Assembly: GCA_015847255.1 (NCBI GenBank)
Contig: JADLZK010008428.1
Location: forward strand, 62,001 to 126,000
DNA length: 64,000 nucleotides
Source of the DNA: Hyparrhenia diplandra
Lineage: Eukaryota > Streptophyta > Magnoliopsida > Poales > Poaceae
Reading direction: 5' to 3'
The position numbers and the translations under genes were made by a program. Of the stretch, positions 1 through 12,022 are shown in pieces. The notes beneath the pieces were generated by a model. It saw nothing but the letters and a program-made list of their open reading frames with translations. It was not told the origin of the DNA and made no database searches. Numbering within the stretch: position 1 is the first letter of the stretch; every line of letters starts with the position of its first letter.

Positions 1-193
1 GAGTAGGAGGCGTGCGTCATGGCGCGGCGCAGCAGGGACGGCGCGCGGAAGGCGTAGCCCACCCGCGACTGGAGCTCGGCCAGCGCCGCGTCGAACGGGG
101 AGGCGGAGAGCGGCGCGGCGCGTGGGTGGGAGGGAGGGAGGCGACGAGGAGCAGGAGGGCGAGGAGGATCGGTGGTGGCGTTGGAGTCGCCAT
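1..193 (-). CDS. RNase III-domain protein (NFD2-like), 5' part only, frameshifted
   Basis: The N-terminal part of a gene that continues beyond the left edge. The ATG at 193-191 opens a hydrophobic leader (MATPTPPPILLALLLLVASL) that looks like a signal peptide or membrane anchor. From about position 106 leftwards, in a frame offset by two, the DNA reads SPFDAALAELQSRVGYAF and then LLRRAMTHASYS, which is the start of an RNase III domain (the Leu-Arg-Arg-Ala-x-THxS motif). Short plant proteins of the NUCLEAR FUSION DEFECTIVE 2 type combine such a leader with a single RNase III domain. The leader and the domain are out of frame by one missing base within about 100-130, in a run of GC-rich repeats, and the domain frame has no upstream ATG. 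This is a sequence error or a real frameshift. The family call rests on the motif; the exact orthologue is inferred. Confidence 0.55.
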
Positions 194-2166
194 TGCTGGT
201 TGTCTGTTGCTGCGGCGGAAGTTGGTGGAGGCGCCGGCCGTGAAGTGGGGAAAGTGGGGGACGCGGTGGTGCTCGCAATGGGCCCTGGGCCGGAGTCGTG
301 GGCCGGGTTCACGATCGAGTCTAGTCAAGGTCGGCTCTCTCTCGGCCTCGATCGTGTGTGAAGTTCATTGCTGCTGTCTCTCAGTGCCGGTGTGATGATC
401 AATTGATCATGTCTATCTCTCCCTCCGTAACGACATAGATTGATCCAACTTCAGTCGCAAAATCGTCTCTTACACATGAACGCACTCTTTATGTAATCAA
501 AGGTACAAACTAACGCAAGCCCTCTTTAACCAACAACTACTAAAATTTTTGATCCACCGGAAATAGAGGGCTACTTTATTGGATAGTAGTGCAAGCACAC
601 TCGATATCAATCCAATTAGCTGAATCCGAGGGCTAACTTGTGGTGTTGCTTGACTTTAGGTTCATAGAATAGGATGACATAGGCGGCTACAACCTATATC
701 CTCACCCAATGGGTTTACATGGAAAAAAAAAACAAGAATTGTTAACCTTTTCTTTAGCAAGTGAGCTTTGTTGGGATGAAGCTCTGCATTCCAAACCCTA
801 ACAACGAATGTGAAAAGCACTATACTTTCAAAGTGTTTCATACCCAACACTTGTGGGGGTTCGTAAGAGACAACTAACATATCACCCTTTTCACCATATT
901 TAGTCACGCTCACTAAACGACTGTAACAGATACATGTACTAGCTTCTTACCCAGTCACCTCTCATCACGAAATGTACCAAGTCTACTAGATGACACGATC
1001 ACAGCATGCTACTTGACCCATCGTTTTCATACTTAAGCTGTGGTAAGTATGAAAGGTGCTTAGACAACGGCAACAAAAACTTAGCCCTTAAACAACTAAA
1101 ATGAATCACATGTTGCCCGATGCCCTATTTCGCGATAATGGCACCATGTGAGTCTTGATTTATCATTCTTCATTGATCAATTTGAACTATTTTCCGTTCT
1201 ACAATTTGTTTTCTATTCATATCTTAAATGATAAGCGCAAGTGGTAATGACAATGGCGTGGCTTGTAGATCAACAAGGCAAGAAATTTCCCTCTCTACAA
1301 AAGAAGAAAGGCCAAGGAACTAGCCATTGGAGGTTCAAGATGACATTGATAATGAGAGATGTTGTCAGACAAGATAGCGGAGCCACGCTTGACATGGATT
1401 GCGGTATAGGGAACCTTTATGGTAGGTGGTGGTGTAGGAACAATCGTCAAAAACGCCTCGACCACCGAGCGGGAGCGAGAGAGGGGTAGGATATAGGTGT
1501 GAGTGACCATAAGAGAGACGATGACCTAAGTCGTAGCATGGAAGGTTACATTACACTCTCTTATTGCACTCTCTTGTGTTGGATTTTGAATAGACACTCG
1601 ATATTCAAACTGGATCACAAGTCTTCTAAATATCTCCATACTCCGATAATAATATTCATATACTTTGCACCTTAAACATGACCTCATGGTGTGAGGATAG
1701 ATATCTATGTTATGGTATTGGCACAAAATGTAGGTGACGTTCAGTGCCTGTTCATTCATAAGATCCGGATTTGGACTGGATTCCCTCCCCTGCAGAGAGA
1801 TCCGCAATCGTTCTCCCTCCCTTTTTAGGTTAGGTCGCCAGTTTACACAAACGCCCCTGGCAATAAACAAATATTTTAATTTGCGGCGCCCAACCACAGT
1901 CGCCATATCCCAACCTTCTCCCCTCGGCAATTCCAATTTCAGACCCCCTGCACTGCAATTCCCCTTTCCTCTCCCCTGCAATCGCAAACACCCGCGGCGG
2001 CGCCGGCACGAAAACCCTCGCCCGCGCGCCACGGCCAACGGAAGCTCCCCGCCCCGCCCTCCAGCTAGCTTCAATCGCGAGCGATCCCCACCGCCCTCTC
2101 CTCCGAACCCTAGAGCTTTCCCCATGGCGGCGTGAGCTAGGCGCGTACGGATCGCGCGGCTGGGAG
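194..2166. other. Region between the divergent RNase III-like gene and HSFA1
   Basis: No gene is recognised. The first 150 bases should be the 5' leader and promoter of the minus-strand gene. From about 1730 to 2166 the pyrimidine- and GC-rich sequence is the probable HSF 5' leader. It holds an upstream ATG at 1734 that opens a 133-codon frame closing at 2135, before the HSF start, and could act as a uORF if transcription starts upstream of it. The middle (about 480-1700) is AT-rich with nothing I can name. Confidence 0.4.
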
Positions 2167-5100
2167 ATGCAGGGTGGGGTCGTGGCCCACGCCACCGCGG
2201 CGGCGGCGGCGGCCGCGTCGACGGTGACCACGGCGGTGCCGCCCCGGTCCCGGCGCACGCGGCCGTGGTGGGGAACGGCGGCGGGGCTGCGGCCGCCGCG
2301 CCCCTCCCCGTTCCTCATGAAGACGTACGAGATGGTGGACGACCCGGCCACCGACGACGTCGTGTCCTGGGGCCCCGGGAACAACAGCTTCATCGTCTGG
2401 AACACGCCCGAGTTCGCCAGGGACCTCCTGCCCAAGTACTTCAAGCACAGCAACTTCTCCTCCTTCGTCAGGCAGCTCAACACCTACGTAAGTCATTACC
2501 CCGCACCCGCTGCTGACGCTCGCCTCGCCACCACTCTACTCTATGCTGTTGTCGTCCTTTGCGATTTGTTTTCGTGCTCACTGCTCACACAAATGGGATG
2601 TCGGCAATCACGACAGAATGAATCAGTAAGACTGCAAGGATAGACGGTGTCAACTCTGAACTGGGAAGGATGACGTCTACTTCTACTTTGCTTTAGCTCA
2701 TCTGAACGGTAGCTGCTAGTAGTGGTAGCTTTTTACTCCACGGCTGGATTTTGTCGAAATCTAACCTTTGCCCTTCTTACCTAGTGTTCTAACAAAATCC
2801 CCCAAAACTCTATGCCTCTATGGCTGGATAGCCATAACTGTTTCTTTGCTCTGAATATTGGTAGCTACTGCCGAATATATTTCTTCAAGGCAAACGTGAG
2901 CAGTACATGTATCACACTTGCTTTCATATGCCTGCTTATCTACAACTACTGTTTCTTTTCTTTTTACTTGTCAAATTGAGCACCATCCCATTGGAAGTCA
3001 AAATGACTTAGTTGTTGGTTGAGTTGGTGGCATCACAATTTTTGGCCTTAGTACCTTTCTTAAAATATTCGTCTTGTCGGATGCTTCCATTTGTTTTCCT
3101 TCTTTACTTACTTGACTAGACTCATAACTTAGCACACATGCGATTGACTAGATCTGTGTGCTTCATTTTCCATCTGCGCAACATGTATTTCTTAATCGCC
3201 TTAAGAACTCGTAAATTTAGTTCAGCATATGATCCATTTTAGGTATTCATTTTGTTATCATTCAAGGTTTCACCTCAAACCATGGTCCCTAACCATGAAT
3301 CGACATTTCTATGCTAGAATATTATTCATTATGCCTCGGAATCAATTCAATCAGATCATGTGCTGTTATGAGATGCCAATGTGTAGAGATCTGGAAACAG
3401 ACAGCTGTTTCTGTTGCATGTTTACTGGCACTCACATTCAAACTATTTCTGGTTTCCAATTAACTATAGAACAATCTGGGTGCCTCTTGTTTAGTAGATA
3501 ATAGGTATTTTTTTTAGAAGAAAGTTTGTGAGCTTACTTGCATATTATAACATTAAAACTGTTTGTTAGCTAAATATGTTTCTTGGTCAATTTAGGCTGT
3601 ATTATCTCGTCAGATTTCTGATGACCCATTCTTCAGGAATTTACATCTAGTTTGTATGTAACTTTTTAGGGGTCCAAAGACATTTTAAATGATGCAATAT
3701 GTTGTCATCAGAAACTTTGCAGCGACAAGCTGTCAACAGTTCATAAATCTATGGAGTTGTAAAAAGTCAAAAAGATGCTCTGTAAGAACATATGCTGATT
3801 TGTTCTTTCAGTTTGCTCTTTATTTCTTGAACTTATTTTCCAAGTTAGTTATTGCATCAGGATAAGTCATTTCGACTTTGACATTTGTGTTACATCCACT
3901 GAAGAGCTATTTGTGTCATTTGGACCGTTTTTATAATAATGTCGTCTGTACCTTTCCCATGTTTGTGACTGGATTTAATCACATGCACCTTAATGATGAT
4001 CTCATGTGGATTTAATCACATGCTCCTTAATTTGATTTGCACTCTGCTGACAATTGGGAGATATGATTTTCTCAGACGACAATTATATTGCACCCTAACA
4101 ATCTCATCAGTGCCTTTTTTTACCAGGGGTTTAGAAAGGTTGATCCAGACAGATGGGAGTTTGCAAATGAGGGTTTTCTCAGGGGACAAAAACATCTGCT
4201 GAAGACTATCAACAGAAGGAAACCATCCTTGCAGGGGAACAGCCAACCACAGCAACCTCAGTTGCAGAACGCCCCTGTGCCTTCATGTGTAGAGGTGGGT
4301 AAGTTTGGGTTGGAGGAAGAGATTGAACGCCTGAAAAGGGATAAGAATGTTCTTATGCAAGAGCTTGTCAGGCTGAGGCAGCAACAGCAAACAACAGACC
4401 ATCAGCTGCAGACTTTGGGCAAGCGTCTTCAAGGGATGGAGTCACGGCAGCAACAGATGATGTCTTTCCTGGCTAAGGCAATGCAAAGTCCTGGTTTCCT
4501 AGCACAGTTTGTACAGCAAAACGAGAACAGCAGAAGAAGAATAGTAGCTACGAACAAGAAAAGGCGGCTACCCAAGCAAGATGGTGGCCTAGACTCGAAA
4601 GTGCTGCTGCTTCATTGGACGGTCAAATTGTCAAGTATCAGCCTTTGATCAACGAAGCAGCCAAAGCAATGCTAAGGAAGATCCTAAAGCTAGACTCTTC
4701 GCATAGGTTTGAATCTATGGGCAATTCAGATAATAATAATTTTCTGCTGGAGAATTATATGCCAGCTGCTCAAGCTTTTGAGAGTTCTTCGTCAACAAGA
4801 AATTCTGGGGTCACCCTTGCAGAGGTTCCAGGTTTGCCATATGTTAGCGCAAGCTCTGGACTGTCAGCAATCTGTTCTCCTTCAGTGGCTCCTGAAATCC
4901 AATGCCCAGTTGTGATGGACAACAATTCGTCTAACCAAGTGCCCAACATGAGTGCTGTGCCTCCTGTTTCAAATCCTATAACAGCAGGCTCGAGTGATAT
5001 CAGTATTCCGGAATTCTCAGATCTGGCAGACTTTGTAAATGAAGACTCTGTTAATATTCCTGGAGGAGCCTTTGAGATGCCTGGTCCTGAGTTTCCCCTG

Positions 5101-5379
5101 CCAGAAGGTGATGACAGTGTCCCCATCGAGACTGATGAGACCATGTACAACAATGATGAGACTCAGAGCCTTCCAGGCATCATCGACTCCTTCTGGGAGC
5201 AGTTCCTGGTAGGCAGCCCTTTATCCACCGATAATGATGAAGTTGATTCGGGCGGACTAGATACAAGGGGGGCACCACAGGAGAATGGATGGAGCAAAGT
5301 GGGGAACATTGCTAATCTTACAGAACAGATGGGCCTACTATCATCAACAAATCACCGGGACTCAGGGAATGTGCTGTAA
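2167..5379 (+). CDS. HSFA1: Class A1 heat-shock transcription factor (one frameshift in exon 2)
   Basis: A nuclear activator that trimerises and binds heat-shock elements. Exon 1 is 2167-2487 and exon 2 is 4127-5379, with a phase-0 GT-AG intron after ...RQLNTY, the conserved Hsf intron site. The DNA-binding domain runs from PSPFLMKTYEMVDD to LRGQKHLLKTINRR. The HR-A/B coiled coil starts at LEEEIERLKRDKNVL and has the long class A spacing. An NLS (NKKRRLPKQ) follows. The C-terminus has the AHA activation motif DSFWEQFLVGSP and an export signal (ANLTEQMGLLSS), the class A1 arrangement. Near 4597 one base is missing: the literal frame stops at 4648 (about 280 aa, without AHA and NES), and the rest continues intact in the next frame to TAA 5377-5379. 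The residue 30-50 linker (RSRRTRPWWG) also looks like two compensating indels, because the neighbouring frame gives the Ala/Gly/Pro-rich text usual in grass HsfA1. Confidence 0.9.
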
Positions 5380-6447
5380 TATCTTATATGGTAGACTGGG
5401 ATTCTGGTAATAAGTGTCGCCTGGCCTTTTTGTTATTTTTGTTTTTCGCCAAAATGATATGCCCGGTATATCAACAACTCAACCTATATGCGGGGATTCA
5501 ATCTTCCAGCCATGAATGATCTCAGCCAAGAATTCACCTGCTTGTATCTAGTGTTGGCAGGCTTGAGAACACGAGGGTTACTTGTTAAACCTGTATGATT
5601 ACTTGTACTGTAGTTGCTGATAGTGTTTATTTATTTTTCTGGTGCACTTTGCAACTAACGTAGGAAACGGGGCAATACTAGCACTGTACTGTATTACTGT
5701 CCGGAGGCTAATGCTGACTTGTGACAGATTGGTCGTTTTCCAATCACTGTTGCTGAAAGTGAGGTGCCTATTTTCCGTAGTTTGGTTTCGATTTTTTAGA
5801 CGTGTCTAGATAAGACTTTGAAATATGTTGCTGAAAGTGAGGCAAGTGATAGCTTTGACGGGTGACTTTGGTTGTTTACAGCCATTGTAACCGACCGAGG
5901 GTGGGGTGTGCATTTTCGTAGATGCGGTATTTAAACTGATTTGAAGTTAGACACCGCTTATTAACTAATCATTGCATCCTCTTTCTCCTCCAGCCGAGAC
6001 CTTTAAACTTGGTGTGTGTTTTACAGCATGGTTAGTCTGACAAGTAGATCGTTTGTGGCGACGAGAAAATAAGAGCAAGACAGGTCTTGAGAGTCAGGAT
6101 TCTGATCCAAGAAACCTCGTTGATCATTGGGCAACAAGATAACAAAATAGAATCTTGTAGAAGATTTATATATGGTGGTCCACATGCTGGTCGAATCATA
6201 TTCCTTGCTGGTAATGGTAATTCACACCCACAAGACCAAACAAACTAACCTTCTCATAAACATGTTTACGTATCTGTTCTAAACTACAACGGCTACTAAG
6301 ATATTATAGTCTCTGGCAATACCACGGCCAAAAGATACCCAGAAATTCGACAGATGCTCATGCTTGCTGCATACATACTCTTACCAAGCATCAACATCCT
6401 AGTTAGAAGAACACCCTCCATTCCTACTTGCAGCGAGGAGCACGTTC
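5380..6447. other. 3' flanks of convergent HSFA1 and PHD-Myb genes
   Basis: The HSF 3' UTR presumably occupies the first 300 bases or so, and the PHD-Myb 3' UTR the last 150 or so. No open frame or repeat is recognised between them. Confidence 0.4.
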
Positions 6448-9400
6448 CTACTTGCCAGCACCAGCCTTCTTCATCATGTTCCTCCACTTGTCCTTCAAAT
6501 CAGGTGCCAGGCGCGTCTTGTGAAACACATGATGGCCATATTCTAATATCCGGATCCATGGAATTGGTGCATCATCCTGTGGAGTGAATATTTCCATCGC
6601 TTCCTGGATCATCACAGTAAAAAGTATAAAAACACATGGCCAAGCGAGACATAGGCCTGGGAAAAGCCAGCGCCAAAGATAAAGATGGTATTTCAACAAT
6701 GAAAATTTACATCCAAAGAATGATTACCCTCAAAATAGCTTCTTCTGCTGCTGTCCAAATGAGTTTTGTGCGTCTTCCAAGTGGTGCAACAGGATTGGAG
6801 CTGCAAGACATGTGCTCAGTTCTAGGAATAGATGGAACATTTTCAGAAATGAAATTTCCTATAATAGATGAAAAAATGTGAATATTTGAAGTCAAGACCT
6901 GTACTACTCTGAAAGAAAGTTGGCTCAACTTTTATGCTCTGGTCTCCTTTTTTTATAAGTGCACAACATTTTATCACCACACCTAACAAAGGCTGACAGG
7001 GGTAATAGTACCATCGGTGCACGTTCAACATTGCATAATCATAACAAAATACCAATGCTTAGTACCCACATTGGCATATTGCAATTAAGTCTAATCTAAT
7101 TTGATATATCATAGAACTAACCAGGTGTATGAAAATCTCTCATCTGAATTTGAAACACAATGATGACAAAAGGCCCAAGACCATAAAATGGTTAATGTTC
7201 TCTGTTGTCTCAAAAGGCCGAAGACCTCAAAAGTCCGCATAGTGTCAAAACTGATTGCCGCCATGCTATCCATGATATTGAGCCAACAGAATAATGGAAA
7301 CTTTCACTAAAAAAAAAACAGAATAATGGAAACAGTTTGAGCAAAAACAAAAGACACGCTATGTGCAAATGCCACCCCCACTGATATCCATGTAGAGATT
7401 TATTATTTGCATATGTAGAGCAGCACACTCAGATATTATTCAATCCTAAATTAGGTACAGACTAAAGTAAAGGAAAGAAGCGGTACTGTAACAGCATTGT
7501 AACCACTTACTAGCGCTTTTGCGGGCGTACAGAACTTCTTTTTCTTGGTACAGCTGACTCCTTTTCGTGCAATCGTTTTTTGTTGTGTCTCATATTACAC
7601 CAGGGGGGTGATGATCGCTTGCCACCAGATTGGTTAGAAGCTGTATGACTATCTTCCTGGTGAGCCTCATCGTCCTGATTCAGAGGATCACATCCTCTCT
7701 GAGATGAAGCTGTTCTTTCATCAGATGACTTGTCATTACCGGCTTCTTTGTGAGTTTCTTTGTCTCCGGCTGACTGCTTTTTCTCTGGATCCTCAACTCG
7801 TGTTTTGCTGTTATTCTGGAGCACTGAATGTTTATTCATGGATGTAGGACCAAAGTTCTGAAAAGGAACCTTCTCAGTGAGTACCTCCTTAGGATAATCA
7901 TTACCTCTAGCATTTATTTTCTGCTTCTTCCTCGGCTGATGAGGCTCTTCATCCCGATGAGCAAGGCCATATGCTTCATTTCGATGGATGCTATTCCTTT
8001 TTGACATGTCAGACCCATTCAAATGTTCATCTCTTTTGGCAGCTCCTTGCTGAACTCCATTTAGTTGCTCATCATATTGCTTGCTGACTTGTGCTGTGCC
8101 AATGTAAGCAGCAACGTTTTTGCTTCGAAATATATTTTCTTTGCCTTTAAATATGCTTCCCTGGCTTTCTTACAGAAGCAAACCGGGCAGTAGAATAAGT
8201 CGGTCCCTTGAAATGTTACTGATGAACCGAAACAGCTAGCGTGAGCGGCTAAAGAACAGTCACTGCATGTCAGCAACTCACCTTCTTTACCGCATTTTAT
8301 GCACAAATCTTGTTGAGACAAGCCCTCAAGAGTATCATCGATGTCTTGATCCTTGGAACAGACACTTATTTCCGGAGAAGTGTCCTTAGACTTTTCCTCA
8401 TTTGATGTCTTCTTTGCTCTTTCTCTATCTCTGTCTTTAGAAGATCTTGGAATAGAAGTACGACAATTATCCTTTTCAACATCAGTTCTACTCTTTTCAT
8501 TTTTCTGCTCAGAAAAACAGTTGGCTTCTGAAGTATTATCATGTAAGGTTACATTGCAGTTTTGAGACACTGGAGCAGTCTGCACAGTCAGCCCACCATT
8601 GACCGTATTATTTTTCATCATGCTGCCATCATCATGCAGAGCTTGATTAGCCTTGTTGGCACCACTGACTTCTAAGGGAGGCTTATCTGCAGTCTGCTCT
8701 TCCAAAGCCATCCTATCCTCTGTAGCAGCAGTCCCTGGTTGAAGATTGGTTTCAGATTTGCTTCCATGATTAGCACCATTGCAGTTAACAGAAAGTAAAG
8801 CACTAGCAGGTTGCAAAGTCAGAACCCCATGAGCGTGATCCTTTTCCACTGGTCGAATATTTGCACAGACATCTTCTAGATCTTGGTTCACTTTCTCACC
8901 CCTTTCATGTTGCAGAGCACTCTGATGAGCTTTCCTGCTGTCAGGCTGTGAAATCATGGCTGTATCTTGTGTGGTTATGCACTCAGGCAAATGCCCAGGT
9001 TCAAATGCATCTGTTGGTAAGACATCGCTGATTCTGTCAAAACCTGGAGTTACTGTGGCATGAGCACTCAATCCTTCACCACTGGAAACCTTAGATGACT
9101 GCTTGCTGGAGCCACCATCATCTGCCCCCTCTCCATTGGCACAGTGAGGAAGATTTGGAGATTTTTGTCTACAAGATTTTGGTTCAACTGCAGCAGTATG
9201 ATCATGTTTATCCTGCTGGGAAAAGGGCTCACGAATGCTTCCCTGCACTGGTGCACCACAGCCAGCTGAAGCAAGCACAGATCCAACTGACATGCTCCGC
9301 ATCACAATAGGACTGTTTTCTGGGGACCTAGTGCCTAAACCAACAGCATCCATAGTATTTTCTTGGGGAGGGACATAAGACCTACTTTCAGGCATACATG

Positions 9401-10939
9401 ATTGGTGAAGAATCCATGGGTCAACTCCTTTTAGCTGAAGAGAAAATTAGAAATTCAGTTTGCCATTATTCTACTTCTAATATTGAGATTCTCTATAACT
9501 TACCAACTGGAAATAAGTTTCTGGTAATGTAGCTTTTGGTACGTATAATTTCCTGGATGTCTTGACTGAAAGGAGGAAGCAAATCCTTCTCCAATTTTCC
9601 AGAAATTTCAACCTGCAAGTTTTACTATGTATCAAAAATCTCAAATACACGGAAGTGCTTCATAATAACCAGTAACCAAATGCTACATGTCTTTTTTCAA
9701 AAAAATACAACCAAAATCGTATGATGTTTGCACAATGTGAAAATTCAAAGTCACACTTAATGAGAAAGATGCAGCAACAGGATGGCTCCACACCAGAAAA
9801 AAATATATACCAGATGTCCATGTACACTAGTGACAAATGATAACCTGATGGCAACGCAAAAAGAAAAAAGATCAGGGAAAACGTCCATTTTAAGGAAATG
9901 CAGTAATCTCTTAGAACTTCACAATCATATATGCAGCAGAGCAGTAAGAGAATGTCTGGACACCCATAACAGTTTTAAGATACTTGGTGCCAAAGAAGCA
10001 CAATTGGCATAAGAGGAGGAAGTAGCCATTGTTGGGGAATATGTATCTCAGAGAATGTCAGCAGAATACAAATCCCTGTTGCTACAATGGAGACTGATCC
10101 CTAAAATTTTAACCCCACTATGTTTACATTGTTTGTTTGTTTTTACTTTCAACAGGTTGTGACACAATGACATTGTAGCAAAATAAGTTTGCAACGAGAC
10201 ATCCTATATTTGTCCAGATTTATACCAATCCCCAATAGCCCAATACCAACAATCAAGATAGTTCCGGGATAGGACATATTCTGTGCTCCATCCCAATGTA
10301 TCCACCACCACTAGTGTTGTACCAACAGCCAATCAAAAGTAAACGGGAGGCCACTCCTGCCTATTCCCTGGATGAGATGAGAATGAAATGCTTCCAAACA
10401 TGAGCAGAAACGAGAAATGCAACAAGCGCTAAACAAAACCTGTGCGGCTATCTATCTGACAAAACTGGAAGGTGAATGTGTATCACGAGCGAGAGTGCGC
10501 AGGGCAGCACCTCTTTGATAAGCCGAGACAGCACTTCCTCGCACGACCGGGCGCCGTCAACCCTAAGCACCCCCGGCGTCGCGGCGACATTAGCATCACC
10601 CCAGCGGGTATCAGGGACAATAGCTCCTGCAGGGACCGGAGGGCGACCCGCTCACGAGTGGCCTCCGGGGCGCCCGCGAGGGGCTCCGACGAGGCCCCCA
10701 GCAGCGCTGCAGACCGCAAACAGGCGAATAATAAGAACCAGCCCAGGTGAGACGCGAACGGCTGAGGAGTTTAGGGTTTGGAGCCTCACCCTGGAGCACG
10801 GAGAAGTCGATGGACTCGTCTCCGGCGAGGGCGTCCACTATCCAGTGGGTCGCGAAGCGGGTGGCGATGGCGGAAGGGGGGGCAGCGGCATTTCGCGAGG
10901 CGGAGGGGGCGGCGGCGGAGGCGGAGGCGGCATTGCCAT
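6448..10939 (-). CDS. PHD-finger protein with C-terminal Myb/SANT (TRF-like) domain, several frameshifts
   Basis: A likely nuclear chromatin or DNA-binding protein of about 888 aa once frames are reconciled. Exons: 10939-10790, 10706-about 10511, 9612-9504, 9434-7511, 6858-6728, 6603-6448; all have GT-AG ends. Exon 1 is Pro/Ala-rich and then reads ATRFATHWIVDALAGDESID. Exon 3 to 4 reads EISGKLEKDLLPPFSQD and then LPETYFQL-LKGVDPWILHQ. Exon 4 ends near a PHD finger (CIKCGKEGELLTCSDC...HASC...FYCPVC) followed by a long charged, low-complexity region. Exons 5-6 encode the Myb-like fold (RRTKLIWTAAEEAILR, then PWIRILEYG and LKDKWRNMMKK). Exon lengths are off by one exactly where frames break: exon 1 (7 G, 8 expected), exon 2 near 10600 (-1), exon 3 (AAAA near 9537, +1), and exon 4 near 8111-8115 (-1) and near 7547 (+1). 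The precise physiological role is unknown to me. Confidence 0.8.
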
Positions 10940-12022
10940 TGCGGGGCTCAACTGCAAAATACTCTCCGCTGTCGTACCGAAAATCTGTTTCAAATAATGA
11001 CCTTTTTTTTTTCTCTTTTAGCCTACACAAGTAGCACCTCAACAATATAATCAGCGTTTGTGTATTTTTTTAATTACACAGTACAACGTATTGTCAACAC
11101 GCACGCTCATCTCTATAAGTACACGATGGATGCAGTGTTCGTTCAGGCTTAGTTGCACGAGCCAAATATGATAAAGTTTTTGCAACTTTCCTAGAAACAA
11201 GGAATAGCATGGATGATTTCCACCATTTTTTGCTGATTAAATTATGATGCAAAACTGTATATCTCAACCAAAAAAAAACACAAATCACTGCGTATCGTCT
11301 CTTTCAACAATGTTTCACTCACAACAGGTATCCAAAAACGATCCAACGAGCAGGGAAGCTCTCAACTTCTTGTCCTCTGCTAACCACGCCTTGTATTGTA
11401 TCATATCATCAGGTGTTTCTTGCACTCGCCATAGCAGGGGACGAGTGACAGGTTCTTTCTGAGAAGATGTGTTAGTTGGGAGATTGATGCTATGTTCCTA
11501 AACAAGAAACCACCCAGAGCATCTCCCAAGGCTCAACATTCCAATCACAATGGAGCTCCGAAGTACAAACAGAGGATCCATGACCCGATTTCCTACACAT
11601 TTCATGAAGGACATGCAGCATTAATTAAAATAATCAGAAATGAAGCTTCATTACAATTCTGTTGATGCAATTTCGATTCTGTGTGATTCCATACTCCAAT
11701 CAATATATTTCCCAAGACTGACAAAGTGGCAAGTGCAATCACATTGCCAGATTTAAAGCTTTACAAATGTCATGGTACACTTACAAGCTTGTCAAAGTGG
11801 TCTAATTTGTAATGGAAGGACTACAGTTGACTTCAATTAATATGCTGTGTTGCCCTGCGTTATTGACAAAAAGGTGCCCAAAGAAAGATTTGTTGTTTCA
11901 AGCACAACTGCTTTCATCTAAGTTATTCCACGTAATAATTCCTGGTAGGCGCTATCCAAAGTGTACTGAGATTGCGGTAACACAGTCAGAACAGAGCTCT
12001 GCCCTGCAATGCGGCCAAGAGA
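10940..12022. other. Spacer between PHD-Myb promoter and PGLP2 3' end
   Basis: No complete gene. On the minus strand at about 11310-11462 a short protein-like stretch (LLWRVQETPDDMIQYKAWLA) resembles a copia-type gag or another decayed coding fragment. It has no start and stops within 60 codons, so I do not call it a gene. The PGLP2 3' UTR probably covers the last 100-200 bases. Confidence 0.35.

Noticed and set aside
1734..2135. 133-codon plus-strand frame before HSFA1
   Set aside because: Composition and position fit an HSF 5' leader; no domain, so kept only as a possible uORF.
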